Shown in pieces: positions 9,352 to 18,833 of a DNA stretch of 64,000 nucleotides. Origin of the DNA: Lysobacter arvi (GTDB taxonomy: Bacteria; Pseudomonadota; Gammaproteobacteria; Xanthomonadales; Xanthomonadaceae). Each line of letters starts with the position of its first letter. Position 1 is the first letter of the stretch. The notes beneath the pieces were generated by a model. It saw only the letters and a program-made list of their open reading frames with translations. It did not search any database and was not told the origin of the DNA. Where the stretch lies: positions 1,364,001-1,428,000 of the forward strand of contig JARUHG010000001.1 of the NCBI GenBank assembly GCA_031216755.1, in the 5' to 3' direction. Both the position numbers and the translations under genes were made by a program.

Positions 9352-10761
9352 ATGGACACGACCGAGATCGGGGAACGGCTGGTCCAGCGGGCCGTGCTGG
9401 ATACGGGCCGGCTGGATACGCACCGGCTGGAGGCGGGTCCGCGCGCGGATACCGCGCCGCGCGACGCCTCTGGCATCGCCGCGCTGCCCACGCTGGAGAC
9501 GGTGCGCCTGGGCGTGATCGGACTGGGCTACGTCGGATTGCCGCTCGCGGTGGCCTTCGGCCGTCGCTACGACACGGTCGGCTTCGACATCAACGCCCGG
9601 CGCGTCGTGGAACTGCGCGGCGGGCGCGACAGCACGCTGGAAGTGGACGCAGCCGAACTCGCGCAGGCGCAGCGGCTGCGCTGCAGCAGCGACCTGGGAG
9701 CGTTGCAGCGATGCAACGTCTACATCGTGACTGTGCCGACGCCGATCGACGCGGCCAAGCGTCCGGACCTCGGCCCGCTCGTCCGGGCGAGCGAGGCGTT
9801 GGGCCAGGTGCTCAAGCGCGGCGACGTGGTCGTGTACGAGTCGACTGTCTATCCCGGCTGCACCGAAGAGGTGTGCGTGCCGATCCTGGAGCGTGCGTCG
9901 GGCCTGGTGTTCAATCGCGATTTCTTCGCCGGCTACAGTCCGGAGCGCATCAATCCCGGCGACAAGGACCATCGCCTCACCAGCATCCTGAAGATCACGT
10001 CGGGTTCCTCGCCGCGCGTGGCGGACTTCGTCGATGCGCTCTACGGATCGATCATCGAGGCCGGCACGCACAAGGCCAGTTCGATCAAGGTCGCCGAAGC
10101 GGCGAAGGTCATCGAGAACACGCAGCGCGACCTGAACATCGCGCTGGTCAACGATCTGGCGATCCTGTTCAACAAGCTCGGGATCGACACGCTCGAGGTG
10201 CTGCAGGCGGCCGGCACGAAGTGGAATTTCCTGCCGTTCCGCCCCGGCCTGGTGGGCGGTCACTGCATCGGCGTCGACCCGTATTACCTGACCCACAAGG
10301 CGCAGGAGATCGGCCACCACCCGGACGTGATCCTCGCCGGACGTCGCACCAACGACGGCATGGGCGCCTACATCGCCAGCGAAGTCGTGCGCCTGATGGT
10401 GCGCAAGGGCATCAACCCGGTGCAGGCGCGCGTGCTCGTGCTCGGGCTCGCGTTCAAGGAGAACTGCCCCGACCTGCGCAACACGCGCGTGGTCGACATC
10501 GTGCACGCGCTGCGCGGCTACAGCGCGCAGGTGGACGTCCATGACCCGTGGGTCGACGCGAAGGACGCCGCGCACGAATACGGCCTGGCGACGACCGACG
10601 CGCCGGTTCACGGCGGATACGACGCGGTGATCGTCGCGGTCGCGCATCGCGAGTTCGCGCAGCTCGGCGCGGCGGGCGTGCGCGCGTTCGGCAAGCCGGT
10701 TTCGATCGTTTACGACGTGAAGTACGTGCTCCCGCGCGATGCGGTGGACGGACGGCTGTGA
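9352..10761 (+). CDS. Nucleotide-sugar 6-dehydrogenase (TviB/WbpO-like)
   Basis: A 469-residue NAD-dependent enzyme of the UDP-glucose/UDP-N-acetylhexosamine dehydrogenase family, which oxidises C6 of the sugar to a uronic acid. The Rossmann motif [13 protein letters not shown] starts near residue 53, after an extra N-terminal stretch of about 50 residues. [12 protein letters not shown], the [12 protein letters not shown] motif with the catalytic cysteine, and [14 protein letters not shown] are present. The overall sequence resembles TviB/WbpO enzymes for UDP-GlcNAc/UDP-GalNAc more than UDP-glucose enzymes, though substrate cannot be settled by eye. The stop codon is 2 bases before the epimerase start, so the two genes form an operon. 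ATG 9352 was chosen; the upstream open sequence looks non-coding. Confidence 0.93.
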   Translation: MDTTEIGERLVQRAVLDTGRLDTHRLEAGPRADTAPRDASGIAALPTLETVRLGVIGLGYVGLPLAVAFGRRYDTVGFDINARRVVELRGGRDSTLEVDAAELAQAQRLRCSSDLGALQRCNVYIVTVPTPIDAAKRPDLGPLVRASEALGQVLKRGDVVVYESTVYPGCTEEVCVPILERASGLVFNRDFFAGYSPERINPGDKDHRLTSILKITSGSSPRVADFVDALYGSIIEAGTHKASSIKVAEAAKVIENTQRDLNIALVNDLAILFNKLGIDTLEVLQAAGTKWNFLPFRPGLVGGHCIGVDPYYLTHKAQEIGHHPDVILAGRRTNDGMGAYIASEVVRLMVRKGINPVQARVLVLGLAFKENCPDLRNTRVVDIVHALRGYSAQVDVHDPWVDAKDAAHEYGLATTDAPVHGGYDAVIVAVAHREFAQLGAAGVRAFGKPVSIVYDVKYVLPRDAVDGRL

Positions 10762-10763
10762 CG

Positions 10764-11813
10764 ATGAAGGTGCTCGTGACCGGCACGGCCGGCTTCATCG
10801 GTTCGCACGTCGCGCAGGCGCTGCTCGCGCGCGGCGACGAGGTGGTCGGCTTCGACAACCTCAACGATTACTACGACGTGACGCTCAAGCGCGCGCGCCT
10901 GGCGCGCTTCCTGGACCATCCGGCCTACACGCACGTGCACGGCGATCTCGCCGACCGGGACGCCGTCGAAGCGGTGTTCGACCGACATCGTCCGACGCGC
11001 GTGGTGAATCTCGCCGCGCAGGCCGGCGTGCGCTACGCGGCGGAAAATCCACATGTGTACGTGGCAAGCAACGTAACCGGCTTCCTGCACGTGCTCGAAG
11101 GCGCGCGCCGTCACGAGGTCGGGCATGTCGTGTACGCATCGACCAGTTCGGTGTACGGCGCGAACACGGCGATGCCGTTCTCCGAGCACCAGCACACCGA
11201 ACATCCGCTCACGCTGTACGCCGCCACGAAGAAGGCCAACGAGGCGATGGCGCACAGCTACGCCCACCTGTACGGCGTGCCGTGCACGGGGCTGCGCTTC
11301 TTCACCGTGTACGGCCCGTGGGGTCGCCCGGACATGGCGCTGTTCCTGTTCACGCGCGCGATTCTGGCGGGCGAGCCGATTCCCGTGTTCAACCACGGCC
11401 GCCACCAGCGCAGCTTCACCTACATCGACGACATCGTCGCCGGCGTCGTGCGCGCGCTCGATCGTCCGCCCGTCGCCAATGACGCATGGGATGGAGCGCG
11501 GCCCGATCCATCCAGCAGCGGCGTCGCGCCGTACCGGCTGTACAACATCGGCAGCGCGCAGAGCGTCGAGTTGCTGCGCTATATCGAAGTGCTCGAACAA
11601 TGCCTCGGCCGCAAGGCGACGTTGCGCATGCTGCCGCTCCAGGCCGGCGACGTGCCTGCGACCGAAGCCGATTGCACCGATCTCGCGCGCGACATGGGCT
11701 ATGCGCCGGGCGTGACGATCGAAGACGGGATAGCGCGATTCGTCGCGTGGTATCGCGAGTACTACGGCGATGCGCGCGACAGGCGGCAGCCCGCGGCGGT
11801 TGCCGCGGTGTGA
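10764..11813 (+). CDS. UDP-glucuronate 4-epimerase family protein (CapI-like)
   Basis: A 349-residue extended short-chain dehydrogenase that interconverts the C4 epimers of a UDP-uronic acid. It shows the NAD motif TGTAGFIGSHVA (about 6-17), the CapI-type FDNLNDYYD sequence, STSSVYG, and the catalytic Tyr-x-x-x-Lys in YAATKKANE. It directly follows the dehydrogenase, so the pair would first oxidise and then epimerise a UDP-sugar, giving a galacturonic-type donor for a surface polysaccharide. A strong bidirectional terminator follows at 11895. Confidence 0.92.
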   Translation: MKVLVTGTAGFIGSHVAQALLARGDEVVGFDNLNDYYDVTLKRARLARFLDHPAYTHVHGDLADRDAVEAVFDRHRPTRVVNLAAQAGVRYAAENPHVYVASNVTGFLHVLEGARRHEVGHVVYASTSSVYGANTAMPFSEHQHTEHPLTLYAATKKANEAMAHSYAHLYGVPCTGLRFFTVYGPWGRPDMALFLFTRAILAGEPIPVFNHGRHQRSFTYIDDIVAGVVRALDRPPVANDAWDGARPDPSSSGVAPYRLYNIGSAQSVELLRYIEVLEQCLGRKATLRMLPLQAGDVPATEADCTDLARDMGYAPGVTIEDGIARFVAWYREYYGDARDRRQPAAVAAV

Positions 11814-11894
11814 GCTGGACCGCTGCGATGTAGTGCGCACGCGAATCCGCAGCTTCGGGATCGCAGGCGCGCACCGTCCGCGATCGACACAAAC

Positions 11895-11926
11895 AAAAAG
11901 GCCGATGCTTTCGCATCGGCCTTTTT
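11895..11926. terminator. Bidirectional rho-independent terminator
   Basis: A 9-bp perfect stem (GGCCGATGC / GCATCGGCC, TTTC loop) is flanked by five A on the left and five T on the right. It can therefore stop both the epimerase operon from the left and the tRNA-Arg transcript from the right. Confidence 0.9.
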
Positions 11927-11934
11927 GTCTTGTA

Positions 11935-12011
11935 TGGCGCGCCCGGAGAGATTCGAACTCCCGACCACCAAGTTCGTAGCCTGGTGCTCTATCCAGCTGA
12001 GCTACGGGCGC
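11935..12011 (-). tRNA. tRNA-Arg (anticodon ACG)
   Basis: The minus strand folds into a 77-base tRNA: acceptor GCGCCCG/CGGGCGC, discriminator G, encoded CCA, D arm AGCTCAGCTGGATAGAGC, anticodon loop CTACGAA and T arm with GTTCGAATC. ACG reads CGU and, after deamination to inosine, other CGN codons. The tRNA-Ser/tRNA-Arg pair next to csrA-alaS matches the order known from many gammaproteobacteria. Confidence 0.97.
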
Positions 12012-12210
12012 TGAGTTGAAAAATTATGAAGGATCGTTGCCGATTCGTCAAACATTTTTCGAACACTTCTGTCGAAGCCGTGAAAGGCGCTTCAACAGTG
12101 CACATGCCGCGCGGGCACGTGCGACCGCTTGAACCGATGCATGTCGCCGATGGCGTCATGCATGTCCAGCATGCGTTGCATCCTGGATCGATCCGGCCGG
12201 TCGATGAAAC

Positions 12211-12303
12211 TGGCGGAGACTGAGGGATTCGAACCCTCGATGGAGCTTTTGACCCCATACTCCCTTAGCAGGGGAGCCCCTTCGGCCTCTCGGGCAAGTC
12301 TCC
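12211..12303 (-). tRNA. tRNA-Ser (anticodon GCT)
   Basis: A 93-base tRNA on the minus strand with acceptor GGAGACT/AGTCTCC, discriminator G, encoded CCA, anticodon loop CTGCTAA and a long variable arm, as expected for serine tRNAs. It reads AGC/AGU codons. It lies between csrA and tRNA-Arg. Confidence 0.97.
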
Positions 12304-12369
12304 GCGGGAACATCAAAACGGTGCGGGCGCAAAGGATAGCGGCTCGCCCCGCGTACGGCAAACGATTTC

Positions 12370-12576
12370 TCAGCCCGCGTTGTGCTTGCCGGAATCGTTG
12401 TCCGCGGGCTCCTCGCCACGCTGGATGCGCTGGTAGATCTCTTCGCGATGGACTGCAACATCTTTCGGCGCGGTAATACCGATACGCACCTGGTTTCCCT
12501 TGACGCCGAGCACGGTGACGGTCACCGAGTCGCCGATCATCAAGGTCTCACCGACGCGACGCGTCAGGATCAGCAT
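12370..12576 (-). CDS. csrA: Carbon storage regulator CsrA
   Basis: This 68-residue RNA-binding dimer regulates translation and stability of mRNAs through GGA motifs near ribosome sites. [16 protein letters not shown] and the beta-strand core [19 protein letters not shown] match the family closely; the C-terminal tail after residue 55 is slightly longer than in E. coli. The ribosome site AGGAG lies 7 bases before the ATG. The gene sits between alaS and tRNA-Ser, the usual arrangement. The leader contains a 20-bp perfect palindrome at 12616-12635. Confidence 0.98.
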   Translation of the reverse strand: MLILTRRVGETLMIGDSVTVTVLGVKGNQVRIGITAPKDVAVHREEIYQRIQRGEEPADNDSGKHNAG

Positions 12577-12615
12577 CTAACATCTCCTATGGCCGCCCTT
12601 TCGGGGCCGGCATGC

Positions 12616-12635
12616 GGGAGCTCCCGGGAGCTCCC
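12616..12635. promoter_or_regulatory. 20-bp perfect palindrome in the alaS-csrA gap
   Basis: GGGAGCTCCCGGGAGCTCCC equals its own reverse complement. In RNA it can form an 8-bp stem (GGGAGCTC/GAGCTCCC). It lies 40 bases before csrA and 80 after alaS, so it may be an alaS terminator without a U run, a csrA leader structure or a protein site. Confidence 0.6.
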
Positions 12636-12714
12636 CGATTTCGAAACACAAACGTGAACCATCTTAGCGGCGGGCCAAACGCCCCCGCAACCGCGAGTGG
12701 TCAACGTTCACCAT

Positions 12715-15348
12715 TCATCCAAGTTTGTCTTCCACCCAGGCCGGCACCTCGGCCAGGACCTGGACCAGGGCCGGGCCGTCTTCGCCACCGCCCTGCGCCA
12801 TGTCCGGGCGGCCACCGCCCTTGCCGTTGATCCGACTGGCGACGTGGGCGAGGAGTTCCCCCGCTTTCACCTTGCCCGCCGCGCTTCCGTTCACGCCGGC
12901 CACCAGCGCCGCCTTGCCGTCGCTCGCGCCGGCCAGGACGATCACCGCATCGCCCATCTGCTGCTTCAGGCGGTCGACCGCATCGCGCAGCGCCTTGGCA
13001 TCGAAGCCCTCCAGCCGCGTCGCGACGATCTTCACCCCGCCGACCTGCGTGGCGGACGCCGCCAGGTCCGACGTCGCGCCCGACGCCGCCTTGGCTTTCA
13101 GCGACTCGAGCTCGCGCTCGAGCTTCTTCTGGCGATCGAGCAGGCTGCGCAGCTTGTCGGCCACGTCGGCCACGTTGCCGCCGAGCAGGCGCGCGGCCTC
13201 GTCGAGGCGATGCTCCTGATCGGCCACGAAGTCCAGGGCGCCCTGCCCGGTCAGCGCCTCGATGCGACGCACGCCGGCCGACACACCGCCTTCGGACACG
13301 ATCTTGAACAGGCCGATGTCACCGGTGCGCGAAACATGCGTACCGCCGCACAGTTCGGTCGAGGTGCCGCCCATGCGCAGCACGCGCACGCGGTCGCCGT
13401 ACTTCTCGCCGAAGAGCGCCATCGCGCCGAAGTCCAGCGCCTCCTGCATGCCCATGTGATGCACTTCGGCCGCATGGTTGCCGCGGATCTCCGCATTGAC
13501 GCGACGCTCGATCTCGGCCAGCTCGCCTGCGCTTACCGGCGCGAAATGCGAGAAGTCGAACCGCAGGCGATCCGGCGCGACCAGCGAGCCCTTCTGCACG
13601 ACGTGATCGCCCAGCACCGAACGCAGTGCCGAGTGCAGCAGGTGCGTGGCGGAGTGGTTCAGGACCGTCGCCGCACGGCGCACGGTGTCGACCGTCGCAC
13701 GGACGCGATCGCCGCGCTGCAGCGAACCACTGGCGAGCGCGCCGACGTGACCGTGGAACTGCCCCGCGAACTTCACCGTGTCGCGCACGGCAAAGCGGGC
13801 GTCGCCGGCTTCGAGATCGCCGGTGTCGCCGACCTGGCCGCCGCTCTCGGCATAGAACGGCGTGCGATCGAGGATGACCGCCGCCTCCTCGCCGGCTTCG
13901 ATGCGATCCACCGCGCGGCCGTTCTTCAGCAGGGCGACGACTTCCAGGCCGTCATCGGCGAGCTGGTCGTATCCGAGGAACTGCGTGGGCGAAAGTTGCG
14001 CGGCAAGCTCGGCGGGCATCGTCGCGGCATTGCCGAACTTGCCAGCGGCACGTGCGGTTTCGCGCTGCTGTTCCATCGCGGCCTCGAAGCCGGCCATGTC
14101 CACCGACAAGCCACGCTCGCGCGCGATGTCGGCGGTCAGGTCCACCGGGAAGCCGTAGGTGTCGTAAAGGCGGAACGCGTCGACGCCGGGGATCGTGGTA
14201 TTCGAGCGCGCCGCGACTTCGTCGAAGATACGCATGCCGGCGTCGAGCGTTTCGGCGAAGCGTTCCTCTTCGGCCAGCAGCGCGCGTTCGACGAATTCGC
14301 GCTTGGCGGTGAGTTCCGGATATGCGTCGCCCATCACCTCGACCAGCGGCGCGACCATGCGGTGGAAGAACGGACCCTTCTGGCCGAGCATCCAGCCGTG
14401 GCGCAGGGCGCGACGGATGATGCGGCGCAGGACGTAGCCACGGCCTTCGTTGCTGGGCAGCACGCCGTCGACGATGAGGAAGGCGCAGGCACGAATGTGA
14501 TCGGCGATCACGCGCAGCGACTTGTTGTCCAGGTCCGGCGTCGAGGTGAACTCCGCGGCCTTGGCGATGAGGTGGCGGAACAGGTCGATCTCGTAATTGC
14601 CATGCACGCCCTGCAGCACGGCGGCCAGGCGTTCCAGTCCCATGCCGGTGTCGACGCACGGCGCCGGCAACGGCACGAGCGTGCCATCCGGCTGGCGGTC
14701 GAACTGCATGAACACCAGGTTCCAGATTTCGATGTAGCGGTCGCCGTCCTCGTCGGGAGAGCCCGGCGGGCCGCCAGCGATGTGCGCGCCGTGATCGTAG
14801 AAGATTTCGGTGCACGGACCGCACGGGCCGGTGTCGGCCATCTGCCAGAAATTGTCGGAGGCGAACGGCGCGCCCTTGTTGTCGCCGATACGGACGATGC
14901 GCTCGGCCGGCACGCCGATCTTCTTGTTCCAGATGCCGTAGGCCTCGTCGTCGGTGTGATAGACGGTGACGGTGAGGCGCTCGGCCGGCAGGCCCCAGAC
15001 CTGGGTCAGCAACTCCCAGGCCCAGGCGATGGCGTCTTCCTTGAAGTAGTCGCCGAACGACCAGTTGCCCAGCATTTCGAAGAACGTGTGGTGGCGGGCG
15101 GTGTAGCCGACCTGGTCGAGGTCGTTGTGCTTGCCGCCCGCGCGCAGGCAGCGCTGCACGTCGGCCGCGCGCACGTAGCCGGGCTTCTCGCTGCCGAGAA
15201 AGACGTTCTTGAACTGGACCATGCCCGAGTTGGTGAACAGCAACGTCGGGTCGTTGGCCGGCACCAGCGGCGCCGACGGAACGATGGTGTGGGCCTTTCC
15301 ACGGAAGAATTCGAGGAAATCGCTGCGGATTTCGGTAGTGGTTTTCAT
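12715..15348 (-). CDS. alaS: Alanyl-tRNA synthetase
   Basis: A full-length 877-residue class II synthetase that charges tRNA-Ala in the cytoplasm. The N-terminus has the catalytic core ([35 protein letters not shown]). The editing domain carries the zinc motifs HSATHLLH and CGGTH. The C-terminal coiled and C-Ala regions end in [12 protein letters not shown]. It lies upstream of csrA on the same strand. The start matches the family usual MKTTTEIR. Confidence 0.98.
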   Translation of the reverse strand: MKTTTEIRSDFLEFFRGKAHTIVPSAPLVPANDPTLLFTNSGMVQFKNVFLGSEKPGYVRAADVQRCLRAGGKHNDLDQVGYTARHHTFFEMLGNWSFGDYFKEDAIAWAWELLTQVWGLPAERLTVTVYHTDDEAYGIWNKKIGVPAERIVRIGDNKGAPFASDNFWQMADTGPCGPCTEIFYDHGAHIAGGPPGSPDEDGDRYIEIWNLVFMQFDRQPDGTLVPLPAPCVDTGMGLERLAAVLQGVHGNYEIDLFRHLIAKAAEFTSTPDLDNKSLRVIADHIRACAFLIVDGVLPSNEGRGYVLRRIIRRALRHGWMLGQKGPFFHRMVAPLVEVMGDAYPELTAKREFVERALLAEEERFAETLDAGMRIFDEVAARSNTTIPGVDAFRLYDTYGFPVDLTADIARERGLSVDMAGFEAAMEQQRETARAAGKFGNAATMPAELAAQLSPTQFLGYDQLADDGLEVVALLKNGRAVDRIEAGEEAAVILDRTPFYAESGGQVGDTGDLEAGDARFAVRDTVKFAGQFHGHVGALASGSLQRGDRVRATVDTVRRAATVLNHSATHLLHSALRSVLGDHVVQKGSLVAPDRLRFDFSHFAPVSAGELAEIERRVNAEIRGNHAAEVHHMGMQEALDFGAMALFGEKYGDRVRVLRMGGTSTELCGGTHVSRTGDIGLFKIVSEGGVSAGVRRIEALTGQGALDFVADQEHRLDEAARLLGGNVADVADKLRSLLDRQKKLERELESLKAKAASGATSDLAASATQVGGVKIVATRLEGFDAKALRDAVDRLKQQMGDAVIVLAGASDGKAALVAGVNGSAAGKVKAGELLAHVASRINGKGGGRPDMAQGGGEDGPALVQVLAEVPAWVEDKLG

Positions 15349-15651
15349 GCCTGGCGCGCAGAGTCGGTGACAGGGCCGGACATCCCGGACCGGCCCATGC
15401 CCTCACTAGTGGGGGCGTGGACAGGAGCAGGCAACCCGAACCCGAAAGCCGGCTAGCGTAGCAGGAGCGCCCGCCCCGCGCTTGGCGCCGCAGACGCCGG
15501 CTCGGCCTGGGTTCCAGGGTCCAGCGCGACGGCTTCGTGGGCGTCATGCGGGTCGGTTCGGTGCCCGGCTGCGGAACGGCGCACCGGCGGGTCGGCAAGC
15601 GGGCCCTGAGCCGTCGCGGCTCACGGGTCGCGCGAGGACGAGGATGGATGG
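15349..15651. other. Intergenic region between recX and alaS
   Basis: About 300 bases upstream of alaS and downstream of recX. It should contain the alaS promoter. I see no gene, no clear hexamer pair and no strong hairpin; the open frames are shadows rich in arginine and proline. Confidence 0.4.
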
Positions 15652-16158
15652 TCAGTCGTCGAAGTCGAACTGCGTGGCGGTCCGTACGGTGTCGCCGTCG
15701 AAGCCCCGGCGGATCAGGAAATCGGCCGCCTTCCGGCGCTGGGCCAGGTCATCCAGCGTCTTCCCGAAACGGCGTCGCACCAGATCGCGGGCGTTCTCGC
15801 TCCAATCGCCCTCGAAGGTGCCCATCGCGCGAGCCACGGCCTCGCCGTCCAGGCCGTGGGTGGAAAGTTCGGCGCGGATCCGCAAGGGCCCGTAGCCGCT
15901 GGCCGCGCGACTGCGGACCAGGCTCTCGGCGAAACGGCGATCGTCCTGCCAGCCCTCGCCGGCGAGCCGGTCCACGGCGGCCTGGACCTCGTCGGCGTCC
16001 AACCCTCGGGACGTCAGTTTCCGGTTCAGTTCCTTGCGGGAGTGCTCGCGCCGGGCGAGCAATCCCAAGGCCCGCTGCACCGGGGTCTGTTCGCGGGTCC
16101 GGCGGCGACGACCGGGACTATCGCCTCCGGTGCCGCTATCGCCTGGATCGTCATGCAT
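15652..16158 (-). CDS. recX: Regulatory protein RecX
   Basis: A 168-residue protein that binds RecA filaments and modulates recombinase activity. It consists of repeated three-helix units: [19 protein letters not shown], then [21 protein letters not shown], then a C-terminal DLVRRRFGK...[12 protein letters not shown] 16158 gives a length near the family norm; the frame stays open upstream across the recA stop. It follows recA by about 35 bases on the same strand, so read-through from recA is likely. The N-terminal 25 residues are charged and glycine-rich and not conserved. Confidence 0.92.
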   Translation of the reverse strand: MHDDPGDSGTGGDSPGRRRRTREQTPVQRALGLLARREHSRKELNRKLTSRGLDADEVQAAVDRLAGEGWQDDRRFAESLVRSRAASGYGPLRIRAELSTHGLDGEAVARAMGTFEGDWSENARDLVRRRFGKTLDDLAQRRKAADFLIRRGFDGDTVRTATQFDFDD

Positions 16159-16192
16159 GGCCAGAGCCCGTCTTGATGCTCCTGGAGCGAAG

Positions 16193-17230
16193 TCAGTCGT
16201 CCTGACCCTCGTCGTCGTCCTCACCACGGCTGGCTTCGGCCGGGACGAACTTCTCACGCAGCGCGGCTTCCAGACGCTCGGCGACCTGCGGGTTGTCCTT
16301 CAGGTACTGACGGGCGTTCTCCTTGCCCTGGCCGATGCGCTCGTCGTACGCGCTGTACCAGGCACCCGACTTCTCGACCAGCTTGGCTTCCACGCCCATG
16401 TCGATCAGCTCGCCTTCGCGCGAAATGCCCTCGCCGTAGAGGATTTCGGTGACCACCTGCTTGAAGGGAGGCGCCAGCTTGTTCTTGACGACCTTGATGC
16501 GGGTCTGGTTGCCGATGATCTCGTCGCCCTTCTTGATGGAACCGATGCGGCGGATGTCCAGACGCACCGACGCGTAGAACTTCAGCGCGTTGCCGCCGGT
16601 GGTGGTTTCCGGGCTCTGGCCGGGCATCATCACGCCGATCTTCATGCGCAGCTGGTTGATGAAGATCACCAGGCAGTTGGAGCGCTTGATGTTGCCGGTG
16701 AGCTTGCGCAGCGCCTGGCTCATCAGACGTGCCTGCAGGCCCGGCAGCTGGTCGCCCATTTCGCCTTCGATTTCCGCCTTGGGCGTCAGCGCTGCGACGG
16801 AGTCGACCACGACCATGTCGATCGCGCCCGACCGCACCAGCATGTCCGCGATTTCCAGCGCCTGCTCGCCCGTGTCGGGCTGGCTGACCAGGAGGTCGTC
16901 GACGTTGACGCCGAGCTTGGCGGCGTAAATCGGATCGAGCGCGTGCTCGGCATCGATGAAGGCGCAGGTGCCGCCGGCCTTCTGGCACTGGGCGATGGCC
17001 TGCAGCGTGAGCGTGGTCTTGCCCGACGATTCCGGGCCGTAGATCTCCACGACGCGTCCCTTCGGCAGGCCGCCGATGCCGAGCGCGATGTCGAGCATCA
17101 GCGAGCCGGTGCCGATGACCTCCGTCGCCTCGATCGTGCGGTCGCCCATGCGCATCACCGAGCCCTTGCCGAACTGCTTCTCGATCTGGCCCAGTGCGGC
17201 TGAAAGCGCGCGCTTCTTGTTGTCGTCCAT
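16193..17230 (-). CDS. recA: Recombinase RecA
   Basis: A 345-residue RecA, the strand-exchange ATPase and LexA/self-cleavage coprotease. Walker [10 protein letters not shown] starts at residue 65; the DNA-binding loops contain [17 protein letters not shown] and the [18 protein letters not shown] stretch. The C-terminus ends in an acidic tail ([10 protein letters not shown]), as is typical. lexA lies upstream and recX downstream on the same strand. I find no LexA-type site in the 227 bases before recA. Confidence 0.99.
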   Translation of the reverse strand: MDDNKKRALSAALGQIEKQFGKGSVMRMGDRTIEATEVIGTGSLMLDIALGIGGLPKGRVVEIYGPESSGKTTLTLQAIAQCQKAGGTCAFIDAEHALDPIYAAKLGVNVDDLLVSQPDTGEQALEIADMLVRSGAIDMVVVDSVAALTPKAEIEGEMGDQLPGLQARLMSQALRKLTGNIKRSNCLVIFINQLRMKIGVMMPGQSPETTTGGNALKFYASVRLDIRRIGSIKKGDEIIGNQTRIKVVKNKLAPPFKQVVTEILYGEGISREGELIDMGVEAKLVEKSGAWYSAYDERIGQGKENARQYLKDNPQVAERLEAALREKFVPAEASRGEDDDEGQDD

Positions 17231-17368
17231 CGTGGTGTTTCCTTCAGTGTCAGTGGCGGAAGTCGTTGTTCGGGACGCAATCTAGCGGTCGCGTATCGCA
17301 CGGGCTGAGACGCGCCCGCGGCCGTGTCCAGATTGCAGGGGCGACCGGCCGGCAGCCATGAGGGGTGT

Positions 17369-17407
17369 CCGGGACAGGGTGTGGGAAAACCCCGCACCCT
17401 GCCCCGG
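17369..17407. terminator. Large hairpin between lexA and recA
   Basis: Arms CCGGGACAGGGTG and CACCCTGCCCCGG pair with one mismatch around a GGGAAAACCCC core. There is no U run, so it is a weak or rho-dependent terminator, or a processing site in a lexA-recA transcript. Confidence 0.5.
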
Positions 17408-17457
17408 AACGCCACTGACGACGGCCCGGAAAATCGCCCGGAAAGTTGGATCGTGTC

Positions 17458-18114
17458 TCATCGGTTGGGTCTGACCAGCCCGCAGTACAGGCCTTCGATG
17501 GCGAAGTCCTGCCCTGGCTCGACCTCGATGGGTGCGTAGTCGGGATTGCGGGGCAGCAGGCGGATCCGGTCCTTGCCGATCTTGAGCAGCTTCACCGTGA
17601 TCTCGTCATCGATGCGCGCGACCACGATCTGGCCCGACCGGGCATCGTTCGTGCGGTGCACGCCGATGAGGTCGCCGCTGAAGATGCCCTCGTCGCGCAT
17701 CGAATCGCCCTTCACCTTGAGCAGGTAATCGGGCGTGGGCGAGAAGAAGACGCGGTCGAGCAGGACGAAGTCGTCCGAGCCGATATCGGCGCCGATCGGA
17801 CGGCCGGCGGCCACCTGCCCCAGGATCGGGAGCCGCAATGCGTCGTTGGCCGCATCGCCGGCGTCCACATGCCGGACGGGAAGCTCGTCGTTCGCCGGTT
17901 CGACCGGGGCGCACAGCCGGATGGCGCGGGCTCGACCGGGCATCCGCTGGATGGCACCGGCCTGCTCCAGCGCCTCCAGGTGGTACTGGGCAGCACGGAC
18001 GCTGCTGAAGCCCATGGCGCGGGCGATCTCGGTCTGCGACGGCGGAACGCCCTCGGCCTCGATGCGCTCGGCGATGAGGGCGAGGATGGCGCGCTGGGTG
18101 TCGGTGATGTCCAT
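17458..18114 (-). CDS. lexA: SOS repressor LexA
   Basis: A 218-residue repressor. The N-terminal winged helix has SQTEIARAMGFSS at 26-38; the cleavage site is Ala103-Gly104 in GQVAAGR; the self-cleaving dyad is Ser138 (KGDSM) and Lys175 (TVKLL). The sequence begins MDITDTQRAIL, like LexA of Xanthomonas, so ATG 18114 is chosen over an in-frame TTG three codons upstream. No ribosome site precedes this ATG. Instead, the LexA operator ends on the A of the start codon, and TTGACT-16-TAGTAT hexamers end 8 bases before it, which suggests a leaderless transcript with autorepression. pncC and mutS lie on the other side. Confidence 0.96.
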   Translation of the reverse strand: MDITDTQRAILALIAERIEAEGVPPSQTEIARAMGFSSVRAAQYHLEALEQAGAIQRMPGRARAIRLCAPVEPANDELPVRHVDAGDAANDALRLPILGQVAAGRPIGADIGSDDFVLLDRVFFSPTPDYLLKVKGDSMRDEGIFSGDLIGVHRTNDARSGQIVVARIDDEITVKLLKIGKDRIRLLPRNPDYAPIEVEPGQDFAIEGLYCGLVRPNR

Positions 18115-18150
18115 TAGTAGCAATACTACTAACGACGATCACGGAGTCAA
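18114..18150 (-). promoter_or_regulatory. lexA promoter with LexA operator overlapping the start codon
   Basis: The site TTAGTAGTATTGCTACTAA (18132 down to 18114) is a near-perfect palindrome matching the known Xanthomonas/Xylella LexA consensus TTAGTAGTAATACTACTAA. Its last base is the A of the lexA ATG. A candidate -35 TTGACT (18150-18145) and -10 TAGTAT (18128-18123) are 16 bases apart. The -10 lies inside the operator. The expected transcription start is within 0-2 bases of the ATG. Confidence 0.85.
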
Positions 18151-18179
18151 TAGGCACCCCTCCCGGGGCGCCGCGACGC

Positions 18180-18680
18180 TCAGGCCATCAGCTCGGCCAG
18201 ACCGTGCAGGGCCGCGGCGACCGTCTGGCGACGCACCGCATCGCGGTCCCCGTCGAAGTGGAACGTCACGGCGGTCGGATAACCGCCCCGGCGCTTCCAG
18301 GCGATCCACACGGTGCCGACCGGCTTGTCTTCGGTGCCGCCGCCGGGACCGGCAATGCCGGTGACCGCGACGGCAAGCGACGCGCCCGAATGCACGAGCG
18401 CGCCGGAGACCATTTCGATGACCGTTTCCCGGCTTACCGCACCGTGCGTTTCCAGCGTCTGCGGACGCACGCCCAGCAGGGCCTGCTTGGCTTCGTAGCT
18501 GTAAGCGGCCATGCCGCATTCGAACCAGCCGGACGAACCGGGAATGTCGGTCAGCATCTTGGCGATCCAACCGCCGGTGCAGCTTTCGGCGGTGACCAGC
18601 GTCTGGCGGTGCGCGCGGGCGGCTTCGGCGACCTGCTCGGCCAGGCGCAGCAGGGAGGCATCGGTGACGTCGTTCTTCAT
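18180..18680 (-). CDS. pncC: Nicotinamide-nucleotide amidase PncC (CinA C-terminal domain)
   Basis: A 166-residue stand-alone CinA C-terminal domain, the enzyme that hydrolyses nicotinamide mononucleotide to nicotinate mononucleotide in pyridine-nucleotide recycling. It shows TAESCTGG with the catalytic serine, GMAAYSYEAK and VTGIAGPGGGTEDKPVGTVW. It lies upstream of lexA on the same strand, with the lexA operator in the 65-base gap, a position often kept in gammaproteobacteria and once linked to competence or damage. The gene is also called cinA or ygaD. Confidence 0.95.
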   Translation of the reverse strand: MKNDVTDASLLRLAEQVAEAARAHRQTLVTAESCTGGWIAKMLTDIPGSSGWFECGMAAYSYEAKQALLGVRPQTLETHGAVSRETVIEMVSGALVHSGASLAVAVTGIAGPGGGTEDKPVGTVWIAWKRRGGYPTAVTFHFDGDRDAVRRQTVAAALHGLAELMA

Positions 18681-18833
18681 GGCGCCGATGATAGCCGCTT
18701 CGCCTTTCGGGGCCGTTGATCGCGTCTGCCTGCATGCGCCCGCCGCGAACCTTCCCCGCGGCTGCTAGCCTAGTGCCCCCTTCGCCGGGCCGCCGGCGCC
18801 GTCCACCCGCAGACCGCAGCAGATTTCCGATCC

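Noticed and set aside
11814-12369. Possible integrated element next to the tRNA genes
   Set aside because: No integrase, no direct repeat of a tRNA end and conserved csrA-tRNA order were seen, so the tRNA genes show no sign of insertion.
12697-15456. A plus-strand open frame of about 900 codons across alaS
   Set aside because: It mirrors alaS codon by codon and has no own motif or ribosome site.
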